From Streptomyces rimosus (lineage in GTDB: Bacteria; Actinomycetota; Actinomycetes; Streptomycetales; Streptomycetaceae), in NCBI RefSeq assembly GCF_008704655.1, contig NZ_CP023688.1, forward strand, positions 620,001 to 684,000: a stretch of 64,000 nucleotides of DNA, written 5' to 3'. Of the stretch, positions 10,515 to 19,321 are shown one piece after another. Every line of letters starts with the position of its first letter. The first letter of the stretch is position 1. Made by a program: the position numbers and the translations under genes. The notes beneath the pieces are model-generated. The model saw only the letters and a program-made list of their open reading frames with translations, ran no database searches and was not told the origin of the DNA.

Positions 10515-10777
10515 GGTTTCTTCCGCCTCCGCTGAATCTGTGGTCACACCGTCGGCCGAACGGATCCAGACGCTAATGGCGGCGGAACGGGGGCCCAAGC
10601 AAAGGCAACGGAAGTGCAGCCCGGCAGCGGAAACCGGAAGGGGAAACTGCAACCTTGGTGGCAGAACACCCCGGCACGGGCGGCCGGGAGCCGGGAACCG
10701 GCCGTTCCGGCACGGGGAATCGGACGTTCCCCGCGCCGGAGCGCGTCGTACGGGTGCCGGAGCCCGTCTTCGTACGG

Positions 10778-12469
10778 TCAGGCGTCCGACGCGGGCAGCG
10801 GCCCGTTCTTCGCCCCGGCGCCGCTCTCGGCCGGCCGCTCCTCCTCCGGCGCGGTCTCCTCCTGGAGTTCGCGCAGGAACCAGGTCATGACGAACCCGGC
10901 CAGCAGCACCACGCCGCCGGCGAGGAACATGATGTGGAAGCCGTGGGCGAAGGAATCCGTCACCGGCTGCATCAGCCGGGCGTCGATGCCGTTCAGCAGG
11001 GACGTGTCGTCAAGGTTGATCCCCGCGCCCTGCCCGGACTCGGCCATGTCAAGGAAGCGGTGGTTGGCGGGGTCGCCGGTGATCGCCGGGTCCGTCAGGA
11101 GGCGCTCGTAGCGCGGGGTGTGCAGCAGGTCGGCGAGGCGGCCGAGCGCCACCGCGAACATCACGGAGAACAGAACCGCGATGCCGGTGGAGCCGCCGAT
11201 CTGCCGGCACAGGCCGGAGGCGCCGTTCGCCACGCCGAGCTGGCTCTTGGGGGCCGAGTTCTGCATGGCGAGGGTGATGACGGTCTGGGACAGGCCGATG
11301 CCGACGCCGAGCCAGAGGACGATCAGGACGATGCCCCACATCGGGGTCGTCGCGCCGGTGGTGGCCATGGCCAGCAGCGCCCCGGCCATCGAGCCCAGGC
11401 CCACGATCGCCAGTTTCTTGAACCGGCCCGAGGACGCGATGAGCTTGCCGGAGACCATCTGCGAGGCGATGGTGCCCAGCATGAACGGGATGACCACCAG
11501 TCCGGCCTGGGTCGGGGTCCGCCCCTGCACCATCTGGAGGAACAGCGGCAGGGTGGTGACCGTGCCGAAGATGCCGACGCCGATGGTGAAGTTGACCGCG
11601 GAGCACAGCGCGATGCTGCCGCGCCGGAAGAGCCCCAGCGGCAGGATGGCCTCGTCGCCGCGCCGCAGCTCGACGGGGATGAAGACCGCCAGCCCGGCCG
11701 CGCCGAGCGCGAAGAGGGCGAGGGCGGCCGGCGAGCCCCAGCCCCAGGTCCGGCCCTGTTCGGCGACGATCAGCAGGGGCACCAGGAACAGCGCCAGCGC
11801 CGCCGCGCCCAGTACGTCCATGCGGTGCTCGCGCCGTTCGTGCGGCAGGTTCAGGGCCTTGCGCACGGTGACCAGGGCCAGCAGGCCCAGCGGTACGTTG
11901 AGCAGGAACACCCAGCGCCAGCCGTCGATGCCGAAGACCTGGCCCGCCTCCGCGAAGAAGCCGCCCGCCAGCGGGCCCGCGACGCTGGCGACCACCCACG
12001 CCATCTGGAGGAAGGCGAAGTAGCGGCCGCGCTCGCGCACCGGGGCGAGGTCGGCGACCACCGCGGTGGGCAGGGACATCAGCCCGCCGCCGCCCAGTCC
12101 CTGGACGGCCCGGAAGAGGGCCAGCTCCCACATCGAGCCGGCCGTGCCGCACAGCACCGAGCCGCCGATGAACACCACGATGGAGATCAGGTACATGGGC
12201 TTGCGCCCGTAGATGTCGGACAGCTTGCCGTAGAACGGCATCGCCAGGACGGAGGCGATGAGGTAGCCCGTCGTCGCCCATGCCTGCTCGGTCTGGCCGT
12301 GGAGGTCGTCCGCGATGGTGCGCATCGCGGTGGCGATGACCGTCTGGTCCAGGGCCGCGAGGAACACGGCCAGCAGCAGTCCCGACATGGCCGTCAGGAT
12401 CTGCCGATGCGTGAACGCCCCGCCTGCCTGGTCCGCCGTGCCCGCCGGGCCCGGATTTGCGGATGACAC
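10778..12469 (-). CDS. otrB: tetracycline efflux MFS transporter OtrB
   Basis: A 563-residue major facilitator of the 14-helix DHA2 drug/proton antiporter family, located in the cell membrane. The acidic helix-1 motif AALDQTVIATAM, motif A (GKLSDIYGRKP) and an antiporter motif C-like segment (VASVAGPLAGG) are visible. GTG start at 12469 with a GAGGAAC site. It exports the tetracycline product and gives self-resistance. It is divergent from the MarR gene otrR, and both promoters share a palindromic operator, implying drug-induced derepression. Position at one end of the cluster, with otrA at the other, matches the known oxy arrangement. Confidence 0.93.
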   Translation of the reverse strand: MSSANPGPAGTADQAGGAFTHRQILTAMSGLLLAVFLAALDQTVIATAMRTIADDLHGQTEQAWATTGYLIASVLAMPFYGKLSDIYGRKPMYLISIVVFIGGSVLCGTAGSMWELALFRAVQGLGGGGLMSLPTAVVADLAPVRERGRYFAFLQMAWVVASVAGPLAGGFFAEAGQVFGIDGWRWVFLLNVPLGLLALVTVRKALNLPHERREHRMDVLGAAALALFLVPLLIVAEQGRTWGWGSPAALALFALGAAGLAVFIPVELRRGDEAILPLGLFRRGSIALCSAVNFTIGVGIFGTVTTLPLFLQMVQGRTPTQAGLVVIPFMLGTIASQMVSGKLIASSGRFKKLAIVGLGSMAGALLAMATTGATTPMWGIVLIVLWLGVGIGLSQTVITLAMQNSAPKSQLGVANGASGLCRQIGGSTGIAVLFSVMFAVALGRLADLLHTPRYERLLTDPAITGDPANHRFLDMAESGQGAGINLDDTSLLNGIDARLMQPVTDSFAHGFHIMFLAGGVVLLAGFVMTWFLRELQEETAPEEERPAESGAGAKNGPLPASDA

Positions 12470-12547
12470 GGTTCCTCACTCTCCTGGCCGGCGCTTCCGG
12501 CCCCGTACACACACGTTGTTCACCATCGGCACCGAGGCCGGGTGCCG

Positions 12548-12608
12548 AGCGTAATCACCGCCGCGGCTTTTGACAAGGTCTTGTCGTTCTCCGGGGAGTA
12601 CATACGCT
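12548..12608. promoter_or_regulatory. divergent otrB/otrR promoters with MarR palindrome
   Basis: The inverted repeat GACAAG-GT-CTTGTC lies at 12572-12585. Each arm is also the -35 hexamer (CTTGTC) of an outward promoter. Rightward: CTTGTC 12580-12585, 17 bp, TACGCT 12603-12608. Leftward: CTTGTC on the minus strand (12577-12572), 18 bp, TACGCT (12553-12548). The identical -10 elements and shared operator mean one bound repressor dimer would block both genes. Confidence 0.75.
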
Positions 12609-12614
12609 GTGGCC

Positions 12615-13106
12615 ATGGATTCCTCAGCCCCTGACCTGGCCGCTCTGATCGAGGTGACCGCCGAGGTCTTCGCGGTCAACGGCCGCCTGCTCCGCGAAGG
12701 CGACAGCCTCACCGCCCACGCGGGGCTGACCTCGGCGCGCTGGCAGGTGGCCGGACTGCTGCTGAGCGGCCCCTCGACGGTCGCCCGCCTGGCCCGCGAG
12801 CGGGGGCTGCGGCGGCAGGCGGTCCAGCAGACCGTCGAGCGGCTGAAGGCCGAGGGCGTCGTCACGACCCGGCCCAACCCGCAGGACCAGCGCAGCCCCC
12901 TGGTCGAGCTCACCGCACGCGGCCGGCAGGCGCTGGACGACCTGCGTCCCCTGGAACGGCGGTGGCTGGAGTATCTGGCCGAGGACATTCCGGTCGAGGA
13001 CATGCGCGTGGCGATCGCGGTGCTGAGCCGCCTGCGGGAGAAGCTGGACGCCCGTCCGGCGACGGAGTTCGGGACCGGGGCCGGGTCCGGGCGGCAGTCC
13101 GCCTGA
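12615..13106 (+). CDS. otrR: MarR-family regulator OtrR (drug-responsive repressor of otrB)
   Basis: A 163-residue MarR protein with a winged helix-turn-helix at about residues 45-105 (STVARLARERGLRRQAVQQT and the wing NPQDQRSPLVELT). It is divergent from otrB and next to a perfect MarR-type palindrome. Start choice: an in-frame GTG at 12609 has a GGGGAG element 10 bases upstream, but the predicted -10 box ends at 12608, which puts the transcript start near the ATG at 12615; a leaderless mRNA is therefore likely. Homologue of the regulator between otrB and oxyA in S. rimosus (also listed as oxyTA1). Confidence 0.83.
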   Translation: MDSSAPDLAALIEVTAEVFAVNGRLLREGDSLTAHAGLTSARWQVAGLLLSGPSTVARLARERGLRRQAVQQTVERLKAEGVVTTRPNPQDQRSPLVELTARGRQALDDLRPLERRWLEYLAEDIPVEDMRVAIAVLSRLREKLDARPATEFGTGAGSGRQSA

Positions 13107-13149
13107 GCGGCCGCCGCCCCGCCCGGCCGTCTCTCCGGAGTGGCCCGGG

Positions 13150-13194
13150 CGTCGAATCCGCCTCCAAACCGCCTTGAGGTCCGAAGGTCACTCT
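13150..13194 (+). promoter_or_regulatory. SARP-type direct repeats and -10 upstream of oxyA
   Basis: Three heptamer-like elements, TCGAATC (13152), TCCAAAC (13163) and TTGAGGT (13174), are spaced exactly 11 bp. Eight bases after the third is CACTCT (13189-13194), a plausible -10. This is the usual SARP promoter geometry. The copies are degenerate, so binding by OtcR is an inference. Confidence 0.55.
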
Positions 13195-13250
13195 GTGCCT
13201 CGACGCGCTCGTGCCGCCCCCGGTGGCGCGACGACGGCAGAGGAGACTCA

Positions 13251-14528
13251 GTGTCCAAGATCCATGACGCGCGACGCGTCGTAATCACAGGGATCGGCGT
13301 GGTGGCTCCGGGAGACGTGGGCACCAAACCGTTCTGGGAGATGCTCACCGCGGGCCGTACCGCCACCCGCCCGATCTCGTCCTTCGACGCCTCGCCCTTC
13401 CGCTCCCAGGTGGCGGCGGAGTGCGACTTCGACCCGGCGGCGGAGGGGCTGAGCCAGCGGCAGGTCCGCGCCTGGGACCGCACCATGCAGTTCGCTTACG
13501 TGGCCGCGCGGGAGGCGCTGGCGGACAGCGGTGTGACGGGCGAGGCGGACCCGCTGCGCACCGGCGTCATGGCCGGCACCGCCTGCGGCATGACGATGAG
13601 CCTGGACCGCGAGTACGCGGTGGTCAGCGACGAGGGCCGGCTGTGGCAGGTGGACGACGCCCATGGGGTGCCGTACCTCTACGACTACTTCGTGCCCTCG
13701 TCGATGGCGGCCGAGATCGCCTGGCTGGCCGAGGCGGAGGGCCCGGCCGGGGTGGTCTCGGCCGGCTGCACCTCCGGCATCGACGTGCTCACCCACGCGG
13801 CGGACCTGGTACGCGACGGCGCGGCCGAGGTGATGGTGGCCGGGGCGTCGGACGCCGCCATCTCCCCCATCACGGTGGCGTGCTTCGACGCGATCAAGGC
13901 CACCACGCCGCGCAACGACGAGCCGGAGACGGCGTCCCGTCCGTTCGACCGCACCCGCAACGGCTTCGTGCTGGGCGAGGGGGCGGCGTTCTTCGTCCTG
14001 GAGGAGTACGCGCACGCCAGGCGGCGGGGGGCCCGCGCGTACGCGGAGATCGCCGGGTACGCCGGGCGGTGCAACGCGTACAGCATGACCGGGCTGCGCT
14101 CGGACGGGCGGGAGCTGGCCGAGGCGGTGAGCCGCGCGCTCGACATCGCGCGCGTCGATCCGTCGGAGGTGGACTACGTCAACGCCCACGGTTCGGCGAC
14201 CAAGCAGAACGATCTCCATGAGACGGCGGCGTTCAAGCGGAGCCTGGGTCCGCACGCCTACTCGGTCCCGATCAGCTCCATCAAATCGATGATCGGCCAC
14301 TCGCTCGGTGCCATCTGCGCGCTGGAGGTCGCGGCGAGCGCGCTGACCATCGAGCACGGGGTGATCCCACCCACCGCGAACCTGCGGGAGCCGGACCCCG
14401 ACTGCGACCTGGACTATGTGCCGCTGGTCGCCAGGGAGGCCGAGGTGTCCACCGTGGTGTCCGTGGCCAGCGGATTCGGCGGCTTCCAGAGCGCGATCGT
14501 GCTCACCGAGCCGGGGAGGCAGCGGTGA
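13251..14528 (+). CDS. oxyA: type II PKS ketosynthase alpha OxyA
   Basis: A 425-residue beta-ketoacyl synthase. The catalytic triad is visible: Cys173 in VVSAGCTSGID, His in VNAHGSATKQND and His in IKSMIGHSLGA. With OxyB and OxyC it extends a malonamate starter to the amidated decaketide of tetracyclines. GTG 13251 follows AGGAGA. Its stop overlaps the oxyB start by four bases, typical of the KS/CLF pair that forms an obligate heterodimer. First structural gene of the oxyABCDE transcript, about 145 bp after otrR. Confidence 0.96.
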   Translation: MSKIHDARRVVITGIGVVAPGDVGTKPFWEMLTAGRTATRPISSFDASPFRSQVAAECDFDPAAEGLSQRQVRAWDRTMQFAYVAAREALADSGVTGEADPLRTGVMAGTACGMTMSLDREYAVVSDEGRLWQVDDAHGVPYLYDYFVPSSMAAEIAWLAEAEGPAGVVSAGCTSGIDVLTHAADLVRDGAAEVMVAGASDAAISPITVACFDAIKATTPRNDEPETASRPFDRTRNGFVLGEGAAFFVLEEYAHARRRGARAYAEIAGYAGRCNAYSMTGLRSDGRELAEAVSRALDIARVDPSEVDYVNAHGSATKQNDLHETAAFKRSLGPHAYSVPISSIKSMIGHSLGAICALEVAASALTIEHGVIPPTANLREPDPDCDLDYVPLVAREAEVSTVVSVASGFGGFQSAIVLTEPGRQR

Positions 14529-15793
14529 CCGGCCAGCTCGCCCCCGCTCCCGAAACCGGCACCGGCCGCCCCGGCGGCAGCGTCCGGCCGGTGGTCACCG
14601 GCCTCGGTGTGGTCGCGCCCAACGGCCTGGGCACCGAGCGGTACTGGGCCGCGACGCTGCGCGGCGACAGCGGCATCGGCCGGATCACCCGGTTCGACCC
14701 GTCCGGCTACACCTCCTCGCTGGCCGGGGAGATCGCGGACTTCGACCCCGCGCGGCTGCCGAACCGGCTGCTGCCGCAGACCGACCTGATGACCCGGCTC
14801 GCGCTGGTCGCGGCCGAGGAGGCGCTGGACGACGCGGGCGCCGACCCGCGCACGATGCCCGACTTCGCCGCCGGGGTGGTCACCGCCGCGTCGGCGGGCG
14901 GCTTCGACTTCGGCCAGCGGGAGCTGGAGGCCCTGTGGAGCAAGGGTGGCGCGCACGTCAGCGCGTATCAGTCCTTCGCCTGGTTCTATCCGGTCAACTC
15001 CGGTCAGATCTCGATCCGGCACGATATGCGGGGCCCCGGCGGCGCGCTGGTGGCCGAGCAGGCCGGCGGGCTGGACGCGGTGGCCAAGGCGCGCCGCCAC
15101 GTACGGGACGGGACGCCGCTGATGCTCACCGGCGGTGTGGACGGTTCGCTGTGCCCGTGGGGCTGGCTGTGCATGACCCGTTCCGGCGCGCTGACCACCC
15201 GGACCGATCCGCGCCGCGCGTACCTGCCCTTCTCCCCCGACGCCTCCGGATACGTGCCGGGTGAGGGCGGGGCGCTGCTGGTCCTGGAGGACCCTCGGGC
15301 CGCCGCGGAGCGGGGTGCCCCGCAGGTCTACGGGCGGATCGCCGGGTACGCGGCCACCTTCGACCCCCGTCCGGGCTCCGGCCGGGAACCGGGTCTGCGC
15401 AGAGCGCTCCGGCTGGCGCTGGACGACGCCGGGATCGGACCGGCGGACGTGGACGTGGTCTTCGCCGACGCGATGGGCGTACCGGCGCTCGACGCGGTGG
15501 AAACACAGGTGCTGGCCGCCGAGTTCGGCCCGCGCGGGGTGCCGGTGACGGCTCCCAAGACGATGACGGGACGGCTGCTGGCCGGCGGCGCCTCTCTGGA
15601 CCTGGCGGCGGCGCTGCTGTCGCTGCGCGACCAGGTCGTACCGCCGACGGTGCACGTGGACGGCGGCGAGATCCCGGACTCGCTGGACCTGGTGACCGGC
15701 GCTCCCCGGCCGGCGCGCCTGCGGCACGCGCTGGTGCTGGCCCGCGGTCACGGCGGGTTCAACTCCGCGATGGTGGTCAGCGGCCGGGACTGA
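14525..15793 (+). CDS. oxyB: chain length factor (ketosynthase beta) OxyB
   Basis: A 422-residue ketosynthase homologue in which the active-site cysteine is replaced by glutamine (Gln179 in LVAEQAGGLD), the signature of chain length factors. It partners OxyA and sets the chain length, a decaketide in this pathway. GTG 14525 overlaps the oxyA stop (GTGA), giving translational coupling and a 1:1 ratio. The conserved C-terminal GHGGFNSAMV-type segment is intact. Confidence 0.96.
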   Translation: MTGQLAPAPETGTGRPGGSVRPVVTGLGVVAPNGLGTERYWAATLRGDSGIGRITRFDPSGYTSSLAGEIADFDPARLPNRLLPQTDLMTRLALVAAEEALDDAGADPRTMPDFAAGVVTAASAGGFDFGQRELEALWSKGGAHVSAYQSFAWFYPVNSGQISIRHDMRGPGGALVAEQAGGLDAVAKARRHVRDGTPLMLTGGVDGSLCPWGWLCMTRSGALTTRTDPRRAYLPFSPDASGYVPGEGGALLVLEDPRAAAERGAPQVYGRIAGYAATFDPRPGSGREPGLRRALRLALDDAGIGPADVDVVFADAMGVPALDAVETQVLAAEFGPRGVPVTAPKTMTGRLLAGGASLDLAAALLSLRDQVVPPTVHVDGGEIPDSLDLVTGAPRPARLRHALVLARGHGGFNSAMVVSGRD

Positions 15794-15868
15794 GCCGCCG
15801 TCAGCTGCTCGCTTCCGGCCCGGCCGGTCTCATGAATCCTCTGCGACTCCCCGAAAGGTAGGACTGTC

Positions 15869-16156
15869 ATGACCCTGCTCACCCTCTCCGACCTGCTCAC
15901 CCTGCTGCGCGAGTGCGCGGGCGAGGAGGAATCCATCGACCTGGGAGGGGACGTCGAGGACGTCGCCTTCGACGCCCTCGGCTACGACTCGCTGGCGCTG
16001 CTGAACACCGTGGGACGCATCGAGCGCGACTACGGGGTCCAGCTCGGGGACGACGCGGTGGAGAAGGCGACCACGCCGCGCGCCCTGATCGAGATGACCA
16101 ACGCGTCGCTCACCGGCGCGTCCCCGTCCGCGGGTGGCGCCGCGCGGGACAAGTGA
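15869..16156 (+). CDS. oxyC: acyl carrier protein OxyC
   Basis: A 95-residue acyl carrier protein with the phosphopantetheine attachment motif GYDSLALL (Ser41). ATG 15869 follows a GAAAGGTAGGA ribosome site. It carries the growing polyketide for OxyA/OxyB. It follows the KS/CLF pair in the usual minimal-PKS order. The C-terminal 15 residues are Ala/Gly/Ser-rich and probably disordered. Confidence 0.95.
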   Translation: MTLLTLSDLLTLLRECAGEEESIDLGGDVEDVAFDALGYDSLALLNTVGRIERDYGVQLGDDAVEKATTPRALIEMTNASLTGASPSAGGAARDK

Positions 16157-16166
16157 GGACCGGCCG

Positions 16167-18005
16167 ATGTGCGGAATCGCCGGCTGGATCGATTTCGAAC
16201 GCAATCTGGCGCAGGAGCGGGCGACGGCCTGGGCCATGACGGACACCATGGCCTGCCGGGGCCCGGACGACGCGGGCCTGTGGACCGGTGGCCACGCGGC
16301 GCTCGGCCACCGCAGGCTGGCCGTCATCGACCCGGCGCACGGGCGGCAGCCGATGCACAGCACGCTGCCGGACGGCACGAGCCACGTCATCACGTTCAGC
16401 GGGGAGATCTACAACTTCCGTGAACTGCGGGTCGAGCTGGAGTCCCAGGGGCACCGCTTCCGTACCCACTGCGACACGGAGGTGGTGCTGCACGGCTACA
16501 CCCGGTGGGGCCGGGAGCTGGTGGACCGGCTCAACGGCATGTACGCGTTCGCCGTGTGGGACGAGGCCCGGCAGGAACTGCTGCTGGTCCGCGACCGGAT
16601 GGGGGTCAAGCCGCTCTACTACCACCCCACCGCCACCGGTGTGCTGTTCGGCTCCGAGCCGAAGGCCGTGCTCGCGCACCCCTCGCTGCGGCGGCGGGTG
16701 ACGGCCGAGGGCCTGTGCGAGGTGCTGGACATGGTCAAGACCCCCGGCCGGACCGTCTTCTCCGGTATGCGCGAGGTGCTGCCGGGCGAGATGGTCACCG
16801 TCGGGCGCTCCGGTGTGGCCCGCAGGCGGTACTGGACGCTCCAGGCGCGGGAGCACACCGACGATCTGGAGACCACCATCGCCACGGTGCGCGGCCTGCT
16901 GACGGACACGGTGCGCCGGCAGCTGGTCTCCGATGTGCCGCTGTGCACCCTGCTCTCCGGCGGGCTGGACTCGTCGGCGGTGACGGCGCTGGCGGCGCGG
17001 GCGGGCGACGGGCCGGTCCGTACGTTCTCGGTGGACTTCTCCGGCGCGGGCACCCGGTTCCAGCCGGACGCCGTACGGGGCAACACGGACGCGCCGTACG
17101 TCCAGGAGATGGTGCGGCACGTGGCGGCGGACCATACGGAAGTCGTGCTGGACAGCGCCGATCTCGCGGCACCCGAGGTGCGTGCCGCCGTCCTGGGGGC
17201 CACCGACCTGCCCCCGGCGTTCTGGGGCGACATGTGGCCCTCGCTGTACCTGTTCTTCCGGCAGGTGCGGCAGCACTGCACGGTGGCCCTGTCGGGCGAG
17301 GCGGCGGACGAACTCTTCGGCGGTTACCGGTGGTTCCACCGGACGGCGGCCATCGACGCCGGTACGTTCCCCTGGCTGACCGCCGGCTCGGCCCGGTACT
17401 TCGGCGGCCGGGGCCTGTTCGACCGCAAGCTGCTGGACAAGCTCGACCTGCCGGGCTACCAGCGCGACCGGTACGCCGAGGCCCGTAAGGAAGTCCCCGT
17501 CCTGCCCGGCGAGGACGCGCGGGAGGCGGAGCTGCGCCGGGTGACCTACCTCAACCTCACCCGCTTCGTGCAGACCCTGCTGGACCGCAAGGACCGGATG
17601 AGCATGGCGACCGGCCTGGAGGTGCGGGTGCCGTTCTGCGACCACCGGCTGGTCGACTACGTCTTCAACGTGCCGTGGGCCATGAAGTCCTTCGACGGCA
17701 GGGAGAAGAGCCTGCTGCGGGCCGCGGTGCGCGACCTGCTGCCGGAGTCGGTGGTCACCCGGGTCAAGACGCCCTACCCCGCCACACAGGACCCGGTCTA
17801 CGAGCGGCTGTTGCGCGACGAACTGGCCGCGCTGCTGGCCGACAGCCAGGCGCCGGTCCGCGAACTGCTCGACCTGGGTCGGGCGCGCGACCTGCTGCGG
17901 CGGCCGGTCGGCGCCGTCAGCCAACCGTACGACCGCGGCAGTCTGGAGCTGGTCCTGTGGATGAACACCTGGCTGGCGGAGTACGGCGTCAGCCTGGAGC
18001 TGTGA
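16167..18005 (+). CDS. oxyD: asparagine synthetase-like amidotransferase OxyD
   Basis: A 612-residue class II glutamine amidotransferase. Cys2 (MCGIAGWID) is the N-terminal nucleophile of the glutaminase domain (about 1-190). The synthetase domain follows, with the PP-loop LLSGGLDSSAV near residue 270. It supplies the carboxamide of the tetracycline A ring by converting malonyl-CoA to a malonamate starter. The ATG at 16167 is fixed by the need for Cys2. Only 10 bp separate it from oxyC. An asparagine-synthetase-like gene beside a minimal PKS is the main marker of tetracycline-type clusters. Confidence 0.95.
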   Translation: MCGIAGWIDFERNLAQERATAWAMTDTMACRGPDDAGLWTGGHAALGHRRLAVIDPAHGRQPMHSTLPDGTSHVITFSGEIYNFRELRVELESQGHRFRTHCDTEVVLHGYTRWGRELVDRLNGMYAFAVWDEARQELLLVRDRMGVKPLYYHPTATGVLFGSEPKAVLAHPSLRRRVTAEGLCEVLDMVKTPGRTVFSGMREVLPGEMVTVGRSGVARRRYWTLQAREHTDDLETTIATVRGLLTDTVRRQLVSDVPLCTLLSGGLDSSAVTALAARAGDGPVRTFSVDFSGAGTRFQPDAVRGNTDAPYVQEMVRHVAADHTEVVLDSADLAAPEVRAAVLGATDLPPAFWGDMWPSLYLFFRQVRQHCTVALSGEAADELFGGYRWFHRTAAIDAGTFPWLTAGSARYFGGRGLFDRKLLDKLDLPGYQRDRYAEARKEVPVLPGEDAREAELRRVTYLNLTRFVQTLLDRKDRMSMATGLEVRVPFCDHRLVDYVFNVPWAMKSFDGREKSLLRAAVRDLLPESVVTRVKTPYPATQDPVYERLLRDELAALLADSQAPVRELLDLGRARDLLRRPVGAVSQPYDRGSLELVLWMNTWLAEYGVSLEL

Positions 18006-19258
18006 CCGGCCACCCGCGGCCGCCGGCCGACGGCGCGCACACCGATGTGTGCGTCGTCGGCGGCGGCCCGGCCGGGCTGACCCTGGCGCTGCTGATGCTG
18101 CGCTCGGGGGCGCGGGTGACGCTGGTCGAGCGCAGCCGCTCACTGGACCGCGCCTACCGGGGCGAGATCCTCCAGCCGGGCGGGCAGGCCCTGCTCGACG
18201 CGCTCGGCGTCCTGGAGGGTGCCCGGCGGCGCGGCTGCCACGAGCACGACGGTTTCCGGCTGGAGGAGCGCGGCAGGACCCTGATCAACGGGGATTACCG
18301 GCGGCTGCCCGGCCCGTACAACTGTCTGCTCAGCCTGCCGCAGCAGCATCTGCTGACCGATCTGCTGGAGCGCTGCCGGGCCCACCCGCGCTTCACCTGC
18401 CTGACCGGCACCAAGGTCAACGGGCTGGTGGAGGAGGGCGGCGTGGTGCGCGGTGTGGTGTGCGGCGGCGGGGCGGACGGGCTCGTGGTGCGCGCGGACT
18501 GCGTCGTCGGTGCGGACGGGCGGTATTCGACGGTCCGCAAGCTGGCCGGCATTCCGTACGACCGCATCGAGCTGTTCGACCAGGACGTGCTGTGGTGCAA
18601 GCTCACCGCGCCCGCCACCCGTACGGTGCGGATCTTCCGGGCCGGCGGCAACCCGGTGCTGGCCTACACGTCCTTCCCCGACTGCGTACAGCTCGGCTGG
18701 ACGCTGCCGCACAAGGGCTACCAGGCGCTGGCCGAGCGGGGGTTCGCGCACGTCAAGGAGCGTATCCGGGCAGCCGTGCCCGAGTACGCGGACACGGTGG
18801 ACCAGCAGCTGAACAGCTTCAAGGACGTGTCTCTGCTGGATGTGTTCGCCGGCTCCGCACGGCGGTGGGCGCGCGACGGGCTGCTGCTCATCGGCGACAG
18901 CGCGCACACCCACAGCCCGATCGGGGCCCAGGGCATCAACCTCGCCATCCAGGACGCGGTCGCCGCGCACCCGGTGCTGTGCGAGGGCCTGCGGCGACGG
19001 GACCTGAGCGAGCGGTTCCTCGACGCGGTCGCGGCGCGGCGCCGTCCGGAGACCGAGCGGGCGACCCGCGTCCAGGTGATGCAGAGCCGGATGATGCTGT
19101 CGACCGGACGCGTTTCGGCGGCCGTCCGCCCGAAGGCGGCGATGCTGGTCTCGCGTACCCCGGCCTACCGCTCCGTCCTGCGGCGCATCGCCTACGGCGA
19201 CCAGACACTGCGGGTCCGCTCCGACCTGTTCGAGGAGGGCGAGCCCGCCACCGTCTGA
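18002..19258 (+). CDS. oxyE: FAD-dependent hydroxylase OxyE (ancillary C4 oxygenase)
   Basis: A 418-residue class A flavoprotein monooxygenase. The dinucleotide-binding motif VVGGGPAGLTL (about 18-28), the GADGRYSTVR segment and the FAD-ribityl motif LLIGDSAHTHSP near residue 300 are all present. It is described as an ancillary C4 hydroxylase supporting OxyL in ring A oxidation. GTG 18002 overlaps the oxyD stop by four bases. It is about 140 residues shorter than OxyL and lacks the C-terminal thioredoxin-like extension of the OxyL/OxyS class. Confidence 0.9.
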   Translation: MTGHPRPPADGAHTDVCVVGGGPAGLTLALLMLRSGARVTLVERSRSLDRAYRGEILQPGGQALLDALGVLEGARRRGCHEHDGFRLEERGRTLINGDYRRLPGPYNCLLSLPQQHLLTDLLERCRAHPRFTCLTGTKVNGLVEEGGVVRGVVCGGGADGLVVRADCVVGADGRYSTVRKLAGIPYDRIELFDQDVLWCKLTAPATRTVRIFRAGGNPVLAYTSFPDCVQLGWTLPHKGYQALAERGFAHVKERIRAAVPEYADTVDQQLNSFKDVSLLDVFAGSARRWARDGLLLIGDSAHTHSPIGAQGINLAIQDAVAAHPVLCEGLRRRDLSERFLDAVAARRRPETERATRVQVMQSRMMLSTGRVSAAVRPKAAMLVSRTPAYRSVLRRIAYGDQTLRVRSDLFEEGEPATV

Positions 19259-19262
19259 TCCT

Positions 19263-19313
19263 CGTACGACGGGACCCCCGGCCTAGCGTTTCGGCCGGGG
19301 GTCCCGTCGTACG
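19263..19313. terminator. bidirectional terminator between oxyE and oxyF
   Basis: A perfect 21-bp stem (arms 19263-19283 and 19293-19313) with a 9-base loop sits between the convergent oxyE and oxyF stops. Confidence 0.85.
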
Positions 19314-19321
19314 TGTGGCGA

